Assembly (NCBI RefSeq): GCF_900091575.1
Contig: NZ_FMCR01000002.1
Coordinates: 961,760-1,025,759, forward strand
Reading direction: 5' to 3'
From: Micromonospora saelicesensis
Lineage (GTDB): Bacteria; Actinomycetota; Actinomycetes; Mycobacteriales; Micromonosporaceae
Length of the DNA: 64,000 bases
This document shows positions 34,099-42,945 of the stretch, in pieces. Numbering within the stretch: the first letter of the stretch is position 1; each line of letters starts with the position of its first letter. The notes under the pieces are model-generated. The model saw only the letters and a program-made list of their open reading frames with translations. It was not told where the DNA came from and did not search any database. The translations under genes were made by a program, and so were the position numbers.

Positions 34099-35040
34099 CT
34101 ACAGGAAGCTCCTCCGCTTGCGGGTGAAGAACAGGAAGGCGTACACGCAGATGAACACGAGCCCGCCGAGGGCGAAGGAGATCGCCGACCCGTAGTTGAA
34201 GTTGGCGAGCGAGAACGCCTGTTGGTACGCGTACATGTTCGGGGTGAAGTCCGAGCCGATCGCGCCCGCGGCGAGGTATCGCAGGATCTGCGGTTCGTTG
34301 AAGAACTGCAGGGTGCCGATGAGCGAGAAGACCAGAATGAGGATCAGGGCGGGCGCGATCAGCGGGATCTTGATCCGCGTCGCGATCTGCCACCGCCCGG
34401 CGCCATCCATCCGGGCCGCCTCGTAGAGCGTCGGGTCGACGCCCTGCAACGCCGCGTACAGGATGATCATGTAGTAGCCGGCCCACTGCCAGGTGACGAC
34501 GTTGAGCAGCCCGTAGAAAATGAGGTCACTGCTCAGGAAGTCGGGTGCGGTGGCGCCGAACAGCCCGAAGATGTCGGTGAGCGGGCCGAAGCCCCGGCTG
34601 TAGAGGAACCCCCACATCACGGCCCCGATGACGGTGGGGATCGCGTACGGCAGAAAGATCATGAGGCGGGAGAAGCGAGCGAACAGGGTGGTCACCGAGT
34701 CCAGGATGAGGGCCAACGCGAGCGCGAGGACGATCTGCAGCGGGATCGACACGAGCGAGAAGCGGATGACGAACCACGCCCCGGACAGGAAGCTCGGGTC
34801 GGTGAACGCCTTCACGTAGTTGTCGAAGAGAACGAAGCTGGTGCCGCCGATCAGCTTCTTCTGAAAGAGACTGAGGTACAGCGCGTACGCCAGCGGTGCG
34901 ATGAGGAACGCCAGGAACACGATCCCGAACGGCCCGACGAAGAGCCACCCCATCAGGTGTTCGCGGAGGTGCACCTTGCCACGGATCTTGCGCGTCTCAG
35001 GCTGAGTACGCGGCGCTCGCTTCTCGGTCAGGGATGTCAT
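34099..35040 (-). CDS. Carbohydrate ABC transporter permease (MalF-like, CUT1)
   Basis: A 313-residue permease. It has a charged N-terminus (KRAPRTQPETRKIRGK), then about six membrane helices beginning LMGWLFVGPFGIVFLAFLIA. The EAA loop is LYEAARMDGAGRWQIATRIKIPLIAPA (about 205-230). It pairs with the MalG-like gene directly downstream. It starts 72 bp after the binding-protein gene, with a hairpin in the gap. The binding-protein and two-permease layout is that of CUT1 importers for oligosaccharides. Confidence 0.95.
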   Translation of the reverse strand: MTSLTEKRAPRTQPETRKIRGKVHLREHLMGWLFVGPFGIVFLAFLIAPLAYALYLSLFQKKLIGGTSFVLFDNYVKAFTDPSFLSGAWFVIRFSLVSIPLQIVLALALALILDSVTTLFARFSRLMIFLPYAIPTVIGAVMWGFLYSRGFGPLTDIFGLFGATAPDFLSSDLIFYGLLNVVTWQWAGYYMIILYAALQGVDPTLYEAARMDGAGRWQIATRIKIPLIAPALILILVFSLIGTLQFFNEPQILRYLAAGAIGSDFTPNMYAYQQAFSLANFNYGSAISFALGGLVFICVYAFLFFTRKRRSFL

Positions 35041-35073
35041 CTTGGTCTCCGGGACGTGGACGCTGAGGGGGGC

Positions 35074-35106
35074 GGGTGGGCCGGCCAGTGCCGGCGCGGC
35101 CCACCC
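35074..35106 (-). terminator. Attenuating hairpin after the first sugar-binding protein gene
   Basis: GGGTGGGCC (35074-35082) pairs with GGCCCACCC (35098-35106), with a smaller GGC/GCC stem inside. It lies 7 bases after the binding-protein stop and before the permease genes. Such hairpins let the binding protein be made in excess. Confidence 0.7.
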
Positions 35107-35112
35107 ATCCGG

Positions 35113-36453
35113 TCACTGAACGGTGAAGCCTTGTTCCTTGGCGTACTTCGCCACGTCCTCCTGGAGCCGGTCGGCAGCCTGCGAACCGGTGACGGAGCCC
35201 TTGATGATCTCGCTGACCTGTTTCTCCATGGCGTCGAGGTAGTACTGACCGAACGGGGCGTACGCGACGCCCTTGTAGGCCTCGGCGGCGGGAAGGTAGA
35301 CCTCCTTGTTCGCCTGCTGACCGTTGAAGAACGCCACCTTCAGGTCGACGAGCGCCGGGTCCTTGAGAGCCGTGAGGTTCAGCGGGAAGATGATCTGGTT
35401 GGTCCAGCCGTCAGTGAGCGACTCCTTGTCGGCGTAGAGCCCGTAGGCGACCTTCGCGGCCAGCTCCGGCTTCTTCGCCTGCTTGGTCACCGAGAAGGCC
35501 GACCCACCCCAGTTGACCTGCACCGGGTTGGCCGGATCCCACTGCGGCAGCGGCGCGACCGCGAACTTGCCGGTGTCCTGACCCTTACCGACACCCGCGC
35601 CGGTGAGGTAGCCGGGCGCCCACGCCGCCGAGATGTACGTCGCGTAGTTGCCATTGATGACGCCGGAGATGTACTCCGGGGTGAACTGGTTCTGCGTACC
35701 GACCAGGCCCTTCTTGGCGAGGCCACCCCAGTAGTCCAGCACGTCCTTGGACGCCTGGTCGTTGAGCTTCACCCCGATCGCCTTCGGCTGCGCCGGGTCA
35801 TAGGTGAAGGGCGAGGCGCCCTTCTGGATCTGCAGCGCCATGGTGAGCGCCGGGACGTTCGCGCCGAGGTCCCCGAACAGCGGGCCGCCGGCGTCCTTGA
35901 CCTTCTGGGCGGCCTGCTCGTACTCGGCCCAGGTCTTCGGCGGCGTGATCTTGTACTTGTCGAAGATGTCCTTCCGGTAGATCATCGCCACCGGGCCGCC
36001 GTCGACGGGGACGCCGTAGACCTTGTCGCCGACCGACACGTCCTTCCAGGCGCCCTCGCTGTAGTTGGCCTTGACCGCGTCGAAGCCGTACTGCTTGATG
36101 TCGACCAGCGCGCCCTGGATCTGGAAGGTCGGGATCCGGTCCGCCTCGACCATGATCACGTCAGGTGCGCCGGTGCCCGCCGAGATGGCGGTCTGGAACT
36201 TGTCGTACTCGTCGCTGCCCTGGCCGACGTTGGTCCAGCAGACCTGCACGTCGTCGTGCTGCTTGTTGAAGTTGTCGACGACCAGTTGGGTGTTGGGGTA
36301 CCAGCCCCACATCGTCACGACCGGCACGTTCTGCTTGGTGATGGTGTTCGTGCAATTGCTCGCGTCGCTGCCGCCCTCGTCGGAGGAGCAGGCGACGAGG
36401 CCGGTCCCCGCCGCGAGCATGGCTACCGTGGCGAGTATTCGTCTTCTCTTCAT
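35113..36453 (-). CDS. Sugar-binding lipoprotein of ABC importer (CUT1)
   Basis: A 446-residue extracytoplasmic solute-binding protein of the MalE/UgpB family. The lipoprotein signal is MKRRRILATVAMLAAGTGLVACSS, with the lipid-anchored Cys in VACSS. Family landmarks are NVPVVTMWGWYPNTQLVVDNFN at the N-lobe, GAPDVIMVEADRIPTFQIQG, and the hinge-proximal VYGVPVDGGPVAMIYRKDIF. It starts with ATG at 36453 behind GAAGGGA. First gene of the operon binding protein-permease-permease-dehydratase-LacI. The adjacent esterase gene and downstream dehydratase suggest a xylo- or arabino-oligosaccharide ligand. Confidence 0.93.
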   Translation of the reverse strand: MKRRRILATVAMLAAGTGLVACSSDEGGSDASNCTNTITKQNVPVVTMWGWYPNTQLVVDNFNKQHDDVQVCWTNVGQGSDEYDKFQTAISAGTGAPDVIMVEADRIPTFQIQGALVDIKQYGFDAVKANYSEGAWKDVSVGDKVYGVPVDGGPVAMIYRKDIFDKYKITPPKTWAEYEQAAQKVKDAGGPLFGDLGANVPALTMALQIQKGASPFTYDPAQPKAIGVKLNDQASKDVLDYWGGLAKKGLVGTQNQFTPEYISGVINGNYATYISAAWAPGYLTGAGVGKGQDTGKFAVAPLPQWDPANPVQVNWGGSAFSVTKQAKKPELAAKVAYGLYADKESLTDGWTNQIIFPLNLTALKDPALVDLKVAFFNGQQANKEVYLPAAEAYKGVAYAPFGQYYLDAMEKQVSEIIKGSVTGSQAADRLQEDVAKYAKEQGFTVQ

Positions 36454-36505
36454 TGAGATGGTTCCCTTCGGCGATGGCGGTGCACTGCATCCATGCGCTG
36501 GCGGG

Positions 36506-36541
36506 CGCCACCGGGAGCAGGAAGCCCTGCTCCCGGTGGCG
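36506..36541 (-). terminator. Strong terminator after the tandem esterase gene
   Basis: A perfect 16-bp stem with AAGC loop (36506-36521 and 36526-36541), 16 bp after the esterase stop. It separates the esterase transcript from the ABC operon that starts just beyond. Confidence 0.85.
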
Positions 36542-36557
36542 TCGCCGGCGAAGGCTC

Positions 36558-38741
36558 CTAGCGCTTGAACAGACGGGGCGCCAGGTCGATGAGGTTCTTC
36601 TGCCACACGTCCCAGCCGTGCGGCCCGGGGGTGACCCCGTCGAACTCGTAGCGGATACCGAGGTTGTCCAACGTGGTCAGCGATGCCATGAAGCTCGGGT
36701 AGACGAAGTCGGTCTGGTCACCGACGTAGAGGCGCAGCATCTTGGTGCCGTTGTTGATCGCCGCCACGTCGACGCCGGTGCCGCTGCCGAAACCGGCCGA
36801 GAACGCGGCGACGTAGGCGAACTCGCCCGGGTAGGCCTTCAGCACCCCGAACGCCTGCCCGCCACCCATCGACAGGCCGGCGAGGGCCTGCTGCGACGGA
36901 TCGCTGGAGATGTTGTAGCGGGCACGGGCCGTCGGAACGATGTTCTCCCGCAACTCGCTGTTGAAGTTCGACGAGTTGCCGTTGCCCATCACGACGACCA
37001 TCGGCGTGAGGTCGCCGTCGAGGAACTGATTGTCGAGGATCTGCTTGGCGCGGCCCATCTCGACCCAGTCCGTGTAGTTCTGGCCGCCGCCGTGCTGGAG
37101 GTAGAGGACGGGGTACGGCTGCGTCCGGTTCGGGTCGTACCCGGGTGGGGTCCAGACCAGTGCGGTCCGGTCCTGGCCGGCCACCGTGCTGGTGTAGGTC
37201 ATGCTCTCGACCTTCCCGCCACGACCGGCGGGTACGTCCGACAGCAGTCGGGCACCCGGCCCGGGGATGAAGAAGGTGCTCCACATCGGTTCGGTGGTGA
37301 CAGTCGTCGGGTTCGAGGTGTCCTTGACCGCGACCCGGTCCACGATCAGCCGGTAGTAGTAGAACCAGGGCTTCAGCGGGCCCACGGTCGCCCGCCACCG
37401 GTCGCCGTCGCGGGTCAGTGGCAGTCGCAACCAGCTGCCGCCCGGCGCAACGTTCGCCCAGACCGTGACGTGCTGAGCGTCAGTGAAGTCCGTGGTGGTC
37501 TCGAAGGTGACGAACCCGCCCTCGCTGACGAAGGGCGTCGGGGTGGTGCCGGCCGGCGGCGGGGTGAACTCCCGCTTGAGCGGCTGGTGACCGGGGCTCG
37601 GCCCGTGGTCGGCCACGTGCCGGAACAACCGCGGCACGAAGTCGACGAGGTTCTCCTGCCAGGTGGTCCAGGTGGCGCCGCCATCCGGGTTGACCCCGTC
37701 GAACTCGAACCGGACGTCAGCGCGGGCCAACGCCTTCGTCAGCCGGTAGGTGGTGTTGTACGCGGGATCGGTGACGTTGCCCGTGTACAGGCGGAGCAGC
37801 TTGACGCCGCGGTTGATCGCCTTGGCGTCCTTCCGGTCGATCTCCGGAGCCGACGTGCCCGAGAACCAACCGACGTAACCGAACTGACCCGGCCTGGTGA
37901 GCGCTGCCTGCAACGCCTGCGTGCCGCCGTCGGACACACCCGCGATCGCCTGGTGCGCCGGATCGCGAAGGACCCGGTAGTTGTCGGTGACCGCCTTCCG
38001 GAGGTCCTTCAACTCCTTGTCGTCCGAGGCGTTGGCGTTGTTGATCACCACCACCATCGGGCTCATGGCGCCGGCAGCCGAGAGGTTGTCGAGGATCTGC
38101 TTGGATCGGCCGAGGTCGAGCCAGTCGGTGGCGGCCACACCGTCACCCGACTGCAGGAAGAGCGCCGGGTATCCCTTCGGGCCCTTGGCCGCGTAACCCG
38201 GCGGCGTCCAGACCAGGGCGGAGCGCTGCGCGTTCCTGGTCCGATAGGCCAGCGTCTCGATCTTTCCGCCGGTGCCGGCTGGCGCGTCGAGCAGCCACCG
38301 CGCCGAGTCACCCGCAACGAGGAAGGTGCTCAGGAGCGGGTTGGACGCGACACCGGTGCTGTTCGTCGGGTCCTTGATGGTTTTGGTGTCGTCGGCCGTG
38401 AGCTGGTAGTTGTACAGCCCGGGCTCCAACGCGCCGAGAACACCCGACCACACGTCACCCCGACGGGTCAGACCGAACTCCGCCCAACTGGCCGACGGAC
38501 CGAAGTTTCCCTCGACGACGACCTGCGAGACGGTGCCCAGGTTCTCCTGCACGTACGCCGCCGGGACGGCGAAGGTGGCGTAGCGGTCCGCGGAGACGTT
38601 CAGCCACGGCGTGTCCGCCGCGGCTGGTTGCGGCGCGATGAGCACCGCCGCGGTGGCGATGACCCCGGCGGTGAACGCCGCCGAGAGCCGCCGGCGTACG
38701 CCCAGACGGCGTAAGCGCCCATGATACTGTTCGGTAGTCAC
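36558..38741 (-). CDS. Secreted tandem feruloyl-esterase-like protein, first unit degenerate
   Basis: A 727-residue exported protein with a signal peptide ending near AAADT (about 43). It has two copies of an immunoglobulin-like cap plus CE1-type alpha/beta hydrolase: residues 45-375 and 400-727. Copy 2 keeps the oxyanion LQHGGG, nucleophile S624 (AGLSMGG), acid in GDQTD and catalytic H708 (GPHGWDVW). Copy 1 keeps S270 (AGVSDGG) but has LQSGDG and NPDGGATWTTW where the His should be, so it is probably inactive or a binding unit. Start is GTG with AAAGGAG. Likely removes ferulate or acetyl groups from xylan. A terminator follows it. Confidence 0.9.
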   Translation of the reverse strand: MTTEQYHGRLRRLGVRRRLSAAFTAGVIATAAVLIAPQPAAADTPWLNVSADRYATFAVPAAYVQENLGTVSQVVVEGNFGPSASWAEFGLTRRGDVWSGVLGALEPGLYNYQLTADDTKTIKDPTNSTGVASNPLLSTFLVAGDSARWLLDAPAGTGGKIETLAYRTRNAQRSALVWTPPGYAAKGPKGYPALFLQSGDGVAATDWLDLGRSKQILDNLSAAGAMSPMVVVINNANASDDKELKDLRKAVTDNYRVLRDPAHQAIAGVSDGGTQALQAALTRPGQFGYVGWFSGTSAPEIDRKDAKAINRGVKLLRLYTGNVTDPAYNTTYRLTKALARADVRFEFDGVNPDGGATWTTWQENLVDFVPRLFRHVADHGPSPGHQPLKREFTPPPAGTTPTPFVSEGGFVTFETTTDFTDAQHVTVWANVAPGGSWLRLPLTRDGDRWRATVGPLKPWFYYYRLIVDRVAVKDTSNPTTVTTEPMWSTFFIPGPGARLLSDVPAGRGGKVESMTYTSTVAGQDRTALVWTPPGYDPNRTQPYPVLYLQHGGGQNYTDWVEMGRAKQILDNQFLDGDLTPMVVVMGNGNSSNFNSELRENIVPTARARYNISSDPSQQALAGLSMGGGQAFGVLKAYPGEFAYVAAFSAGFGSGTGVDVAAINNGTKMLRLYVGDQTDFVYPSFMASLTTLDNLGIRYEFDGVTPGPHGWDVWQKNLIDLAPRLFKR

Positions 38742-38862
38742 ACTCCACTCCTTTCATGTGCCGGCAGCGGATGCGACCCGACTGACCGGCTCAACTCAAC
38801 GGTGGATCTGGCCGTGTGTGCTGCGTGCACCTCCTTCAGGCTGCTGCCCCGGGCACACCTGA

Positions 38863-38890
38863 CCTGACCGCTTCGTCGGAAGCGATCAGG
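38863..38890 (-). terminator. Terminator after the LacI gene
   Basis: CCTGA, one mismatch, CGCTTC, a GTCG loop, GAAGCG, one mismatch, TCAGG. This 12-step stem lies 23 bp past the stop of the LacI gene at 38913 and upstream of the tandem-esterase gene. Confidence 0.8.
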
Positions 38891-38912
38891 CTCGTGCACC
38901 CATGGGTTGATG

Positions 38913-39935
38913 TCATGGTCGTGCCGCACTCTTCGGTGGTGCGGTCGAGTCGCGCACGACGAGGCTGGTCGGGAGCACGATCTGGCTCGGCTCGTCCCAC
39001 TCGCCGGTCACCAGTGACTTCAGCATCCGCGCGGCTTCGTACCCGAGCTGATACATCGACTGGTCCACAGTGGTCAGACCGGGCTGGGTCAACGCCGACT
39101 CGGGGATGTTGTCGAACCCCACGACGGACAGGTCCCCCGGCACGGAGAACCCCAGTTCCCTGGCGACCTCCAGGACCTTGAGGGCCATCCCGTCGCTCGC
39201 CGCGAAGATCGCCGATGGCGGGTCCGGTCGTTGCAGCAGGACCCGCGCCAGCGGAGTTGCCGACTCGGGGTTGAAATCTCCCCGGCCGATCAGCGTCGGG
39301 TCGACCGGAACCCCGGCGGCGGTCAGTGCGGCCCGGTAGCCCTCCTCCCGCGACCAGGCCGAGGCCAGGCTGTCGCGGCCGGCGATGAACCCGATGCGTC
39401 GATGGCCCAGGCCGAGCAGGTGCTCGACAGCGGTGGTGGCGCCCGTGAGGTTGTCGGAAATCACCGAGGGCGCCGTCGAGCCCCGCACCGGGTCGATGGC
39501 CACGACCGGCGTCCGGGTCCGGAAATCACCCCAGGGCGTGACGACGATGCACCCGTCGGTGAGGGTGCCCGACAGGCGGGTCAGGTGCCGCTGCTCCCAA
39601 CCCTCCGAATACGACCCGTAGAGGTCGCTGTTGGCGTAGATGATCAGATCGAAGCCCGAGCGGCTCAGCGCCTTCATCACGCCCTTGAGCACTTCCGCCG
39701 TGTACGACTGGAAGCTGTGCGCCACGAGGCCCAAGACGTTGGTGCGGCTGCGCCGAAGGCTGGTGGCCACCAGGCTCGACTCGTAGCCGAGCTGCTCGAT
39801 GGCGGAGCGCACCTGAGCGACTGTGCGGGCGCTGACGCCGTAATGCCCGTTGACGACGCGCGAGACGGTGGCGGTGGAAACGCCAGCAGCTCGGGCGACA
39901 TCACTCATTGTCACCGGCGCATTGACTTCAATCAT
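38913..39935 (-). CDS. LacI-family repressor of the arabinoxylan glycosidase genes
   Basis: A 340-residue repressor. The helix-turn-helix is VTMSDVARAAGVSTATVSRVVNGHYGVSARTVAQV (about 8-42), with hinge TSLRRSRTNVLGLVA. The sensor domain has RRIGFIAGRDSLASAWSREEGYRAAL, FAASDGMALKVLEVA and VVGFDNIPESALTQPGLTTV. Start ATG 39935 (MIEVNAP) has AGAGAG ahead of it. Its own upstream region (39962-40012) and the GH3/GH51 intergenic region (42800-42846) carry the same two sequence elements, which argues that it represses itself and those glycosidases. Confidence 0.92.
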   Translation of the reverse strand: MIEVNAPVTMSDVARAAGVSTATVSRVVNGHYGVSARTVAQVRSAIEQLGYESSLVATSLRRSRTNVLGLVAHSFQSYTAEVLKGVMKALSRSGFDLIIYANSDLYGSYSEGWEQRHLTRLSGTLTDGCIVVTPWGDFRTRTPVVAIDPVRGSTAPSVISDNLTGATTAVEHLLGLGHRRIGFIAGRDSLASAWSREEGYRAALTAAGVPVDPTLIGRGDFNPESATPLARVLLQRPDPPSAIFAASDGMALKVLEVARELGFSVPGDLSVVGFDNIPESALTQPGLTTVDQSMYQLGYEAARMLKSLVTGEWDEPSQIVLPTSLVVRDSTAPPKSAARP

Positions 39936-39961
39936 GCCGCTCTCTCTGGACTGCAATCGTT

Positions 39962-40012
39962 ATCGGTTACGTTTCCAGGATGTTGCCAACGTAACTGAGA
40001 ACGATTACGAAC
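39962..40012. promoter_or_regulatory. Operator elements upstream of the LacI gene
   Basis: ATCGGTTACGTTT (39962-39974) and GAGAACGATTACGA (39997-40010) recur, slightly changed, at 42809-42844. GTTACGTT (39966-39973) and AACGTAAC (39988-39995) also form an inverted repeat. The rest of 39936-40225 shows no gene. Confidence 0.7.
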
Positions 40013-40225
40013 ACAAGACCTCTTGGTCCTTACCCGACTGCCCAACAAGAACGTCCTATCCGGACGGCAGCAAGGGCGCGATTGACCCTCGGGCGCCGTT
40101 GCGAATAACGCAATCGCCATCTTCCGCCGGGGTCGAAGTGGGACCCGATTTCCGCGTCGGTGCCACCCGTTGGCAACAGGACGGCACGCTCCGTCAAGAA
40201 CCATTCCCCGACCCGGAGTGAACGC

Positions 40226-42598
40226 TCACAGCTGCCGAACTTCGGCGGTCCCGGTAAAGACCTTCGACGGCGGCCGGTCCGGGTCCGCACTGATGACGAA
40301 AGTGCCGGCATGGGTGTGGTCGGCAGCCGAGAAGCCGACGTACACCTCGATCTGCCCGGCCTCCACCGCGTAGGTCATGCTCCGGTCGTAGAAACCGAGC
40401 TGGCCGGTGGGGAGCGCGAACCGCACCGCCACCCGCTGGCCGGCGGCGGCCTCGACGCGGGCGAAGGCCTTCAGCTCCAGCACCGGCCGGGTGATCGTGG
40501 CCTGTGGGTCGCGGACGTAGAGCTGCACGACCTGCTCCCCCGCTCGGTGTCCGGTGTTGGTGACCGTGACCTCGACACCGACGCTGTCCCCGGCGCGGAC
40601 CTCGGCGCTTCCCACAGTGGCGTCCTCGACCACGAACGAGGTGTACCCGAGGCCGTGGCCGAAGACGTATCGCGGCGCGACCGGCGAATCCACGTAGTCG
40701 CCGTGCCAGTGCGACCGCCCGCCGGACACCTTGTGGCCGTAGAAGACGGGGATCTGGCCCACGCCGCGGGGGTACGAGATCGGCAGCTTTCCGCTCGGGT
40801 TGACCTCACCGAGGAGCACCTCGGCGATCGCCTGCGCCCCGGTCTCCCCCGGCAACCAGGCCATCAGCACCGCAGCGCACTCCTCGTGCAGGAAGTCGCT
40901 GCCCACCGGTCGGCCGGCGACGAGCACCGCCACGACGGGTGTGCCGGTGGCGACGACGGCACGGACCAGCTCTTCCTGCACGCCCGGCAGGTCCAGACTG
41001 GACCGGTCCCGCGACTCACCAGTGGTGGCCCCGGGCGTCAGCCCCGAGCGGTCCCCCAGGACCAGCACCGCGACGTCGGCCGCCGCGGCGGCCGCGACCG
41101 CCTCGGCGAACCCCTCGGTCGACGGGTCGAGCACGTCGCAGCCCAGGGCAAAGCGCAGCCGGTCGCCCAGCCTCGCCGCGAGTTCGTCCCGCACAGTCGG
41201 CACACCGTCGGTACTCTCGTCGATCTCCAGATCGTCCGGGATCGTCATCATTTCGCCGAGCAGGCCGCGCCGCTTGCGCGCCGCGATCAACGCCTCGATG
41301 TGGGCCGCGAACGAGTAGTCACCGAGCAGGTGCCGGGCGTCGTCGGCGTTCGGACCGATGAGAGCGACAGTTCCGGTTCCCGCGAGCAGCGGCAGCACGC
41401 CGTCGTTCTTGAGCAGGACGAGGCTGCGGCGGGCGATCTCCAGCGCCACGTTCCGGTGCCGCTCGGCGTTCGCCGACGTCGCGGCCGCGTCCTCGTCGAC
41501 GTACGGGTTCTCGAAGAGCCCGAGTTCGACCTTGTGCCGAAGGACCCGTGCGACCGCCTCGTCGAGCCGGGCCTCGCTGACCTCGCCGGCGTCCAGGGCG
41601 CGGGTGAGGGCGTCCGCGTACGCGTCCGTCGCCGGAAGCTCGACGTCCACTCCCGCGCCGAGGCCCACCGTCGCGGCCTGCTGCTTGTCCTGCGCGAAGT
41701 GGTGGTACGAGTGGAGGTCGTTGACGGCGAAGTAGTCCGAGACCACGCTGCCCGTGAAGCCCCACTGCCCACGCAGGACGTCGGCGAGGAGTTCACGGTT
41801 GGCATGGCACGGGACGCCGTCGAGCTCGTGGTAACCGGCCATCACCGACTGGAGACCGCCGTCGCGGACCGCGGCCTCGAACGGATACAGGTACACCTCG
41901 CGTAGCAGACGCGGCGGCAGGTGGGCCGGCGCCCAGTTCAGCCCACCCTCGGACGCCCCGTAGCCGACGAAGTGCTTGGCGGTGGCGAGGACGCCGTCGG
42001 TCAGGTCGGCGCCCTGAAGGCCCCGGACGAACGCCACCCCCATCCGGGACACCAGGTACGGGTCCTCGCCGTAGGTCTCCTCGGTCCGGCCCCACCGTGG
42101 GTCACGCACCACGTCCAGCACCGGCGAGAGCCCCTGGTGGCTTCCCATGGCGCGCATCTGTGCGCGAACGGCGTCCGCCAGCTGCCGGTTCAGCTCCGGC
42201 GCCCAGGTGCTCGCGACGCCGATCGCCTGCGGGAAGATGGTCGCCTCGCGGGCCATGACCCCCGAGCAGACCTCCTCGTGCACGATCGCCGGGATCCCCA
42301 GCCGGGTCTCGCTGACCAGGAAACGCTGGATCGCGTTGGCGGCCCGCGCCACCTGCGCTGCCTTCAGGCTGGTCGCGCCCGCGACGCGGGTCACGTGCCC
42401 CAGGCCGTGTCGCAGGATCGGCCGGGCCCGCTCGGCCGCGAACCGTCCGCCCTCCAGCAGTGTGAACGCCCACGTGCTGCCCAGTTGCGCGAGCTTCTCC
42501 TCGCGGGTCATCCGGGCCAGCAGATCCGACACCCGTTCGTCGACGGGCGCTGCCGCATCCGTGTAGGTCGCCTCGATCTCCGGCTCAACAGTGGTCAC
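40226..42598 (-). CDS. GH3 glycoside hydrolase (beta-xylosidase/beta-glucosidase type)
   Basis: A 790-residue, apparently cytoplasmic enzyme without a signal peptide. N-terminal TIM-barrel part: HEEVCSGVMAREATIFPQAIG, ATAKHFVGYG (sugar-binding KH) and nucleophile D288 in SVVSDYFAVND. The second sandwich domain begins at RRSLVLLKNDGVLPLL. The C-terminal fibronectin-like domain (VGVEVTVTNTGHRAGEQVVQLYVRDP) ends at the stop. It would hydrolyse imported oligosaccharides to monosaccharides. The start is uncertain: GTG at 42598 gives a natural N-terminus; a GTG at 42652 is also in frame, neither with a strong ribosome site. Divergent from the GH51 gene across a region with LacI-type operators. Confidence 0.92.
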   Translation of the reverse strand: MTTVEPEIEATYTDAAAPVDERVSDLLARMTREEKLAQLGSTWAFTLLEGGRFAAERARPILRHGLGHVTRVAGATSLKAAQVARAANAIQRFLVSETRLGIPAIVHEEVCSGVMAREATIFPQAIGVASTWAPELNRQLADAVRAQMRAMGSHQGLSPVLDVVRDPRWGRTEETYGEDPYLVSRMGVAFVRGLQGADLTDGVLATAKHFVGYGASEGGLNWAPAHLPPRLLREVYLYPFEAAVRDGGLQSVMAGYHELDGVPCHANRELLADVLRGQWGFTGSVVSDYFAVNDLHSYHHFAQDKQQAATVGLGAGVDVELPATDAYADALTRALDAGEVSEARLDEAVARVLRHKVELGLFENPYVDEDAAATSANAERHRNVALEIARRSLVLLKNDGVLPLLAGTGTVALIGPNADDARHLLGDYSFAAHIEALIAARKRRGLLGEMMTIPDDLEIDESTDGVPTVRDELAARLGDRLRFALGCDVLDPSTEGFAEAVAAAAAADVAVLVLGDRSGLTPGATTGESRDRSSLDLPGVQEELVRAVVATGTPVVAVLVAGRPVGSDFLHEECAAVLMAWLPGETGAQAIAEVLLGEVNPSGKLPISYPRGVGQIPVFYGHKVSGGRSHWHGDYVDSPVAPRYVFGHGLGYTSFVVEDATVGSAEVRAGDSVGVEVTVTNTGHRAGEQVVQLYVRDPQATITRPVLELKAFARVEAAAGQRVAVRFALPTGQLGFYDRSMTYAVEAGQIEVYVGFSAADHTHAGTFVISADPDRPPSKVFTGTAEVRQL

Positions 42599-42799
42599 CC
42601 GGTCACCCCATTCACCGCGACAAGCTGGTCTTTCGGCCTCGTCGGTCACCACACCGCCGGCACCTGGCGACGTGAGCTGCGGACGACGGCCGGGAAGCGG
42701 TGGCGGCGAGGCGGGCGGGAGCCGGACACCCGGTCAGCTGGGGCGGCATGGCCGGGGCCGTGCCAGCGGGACATTGATCCAGGCGCCATGTTCCCTTAC

Positions 42800-42846
42800 G
42801 TAAACGTAATCGGTAACGTTTACATAGATCGAGAACGTAATCGAAG
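42800..42846. promoter_or_regulatory. LacI-type operators between the GH3 and GH51 genes
   Basis: GTAAACG (42800-42806) and CGTTTAC (42817-42823) form an inverted repeat. ATCGGTAACGTTT (42809-42821) and GAGAACGTAATCGA (42831-42844) repeat the elements at 39962-40010. In the 347-bp gap 42599-42945 this is the only structure that I can support. Confidence 0.75.
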
Positions 42847-42945
42847 ACGATCACGTTGTCCAGAGCTCACAGTGCCTCCACCACCCCTCGGTCCCGGCGC
42901 CCGGGCAGTGCCGCCGGCGTCGGACCTGCACGAAGGGAGCCAGCC

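Noticed and set aside
33250..36456. A 1068-codon open frame on the plus strand
   Set aside because: It is antisense to two ABC permease genes and the binding-protein gene, all of which show clear family motifs.
40000..40225. A small gene in the gap between the LacI and GH3 genes
   Set aside because: Short open frames here lack ribosome sites and show no family-like composition.
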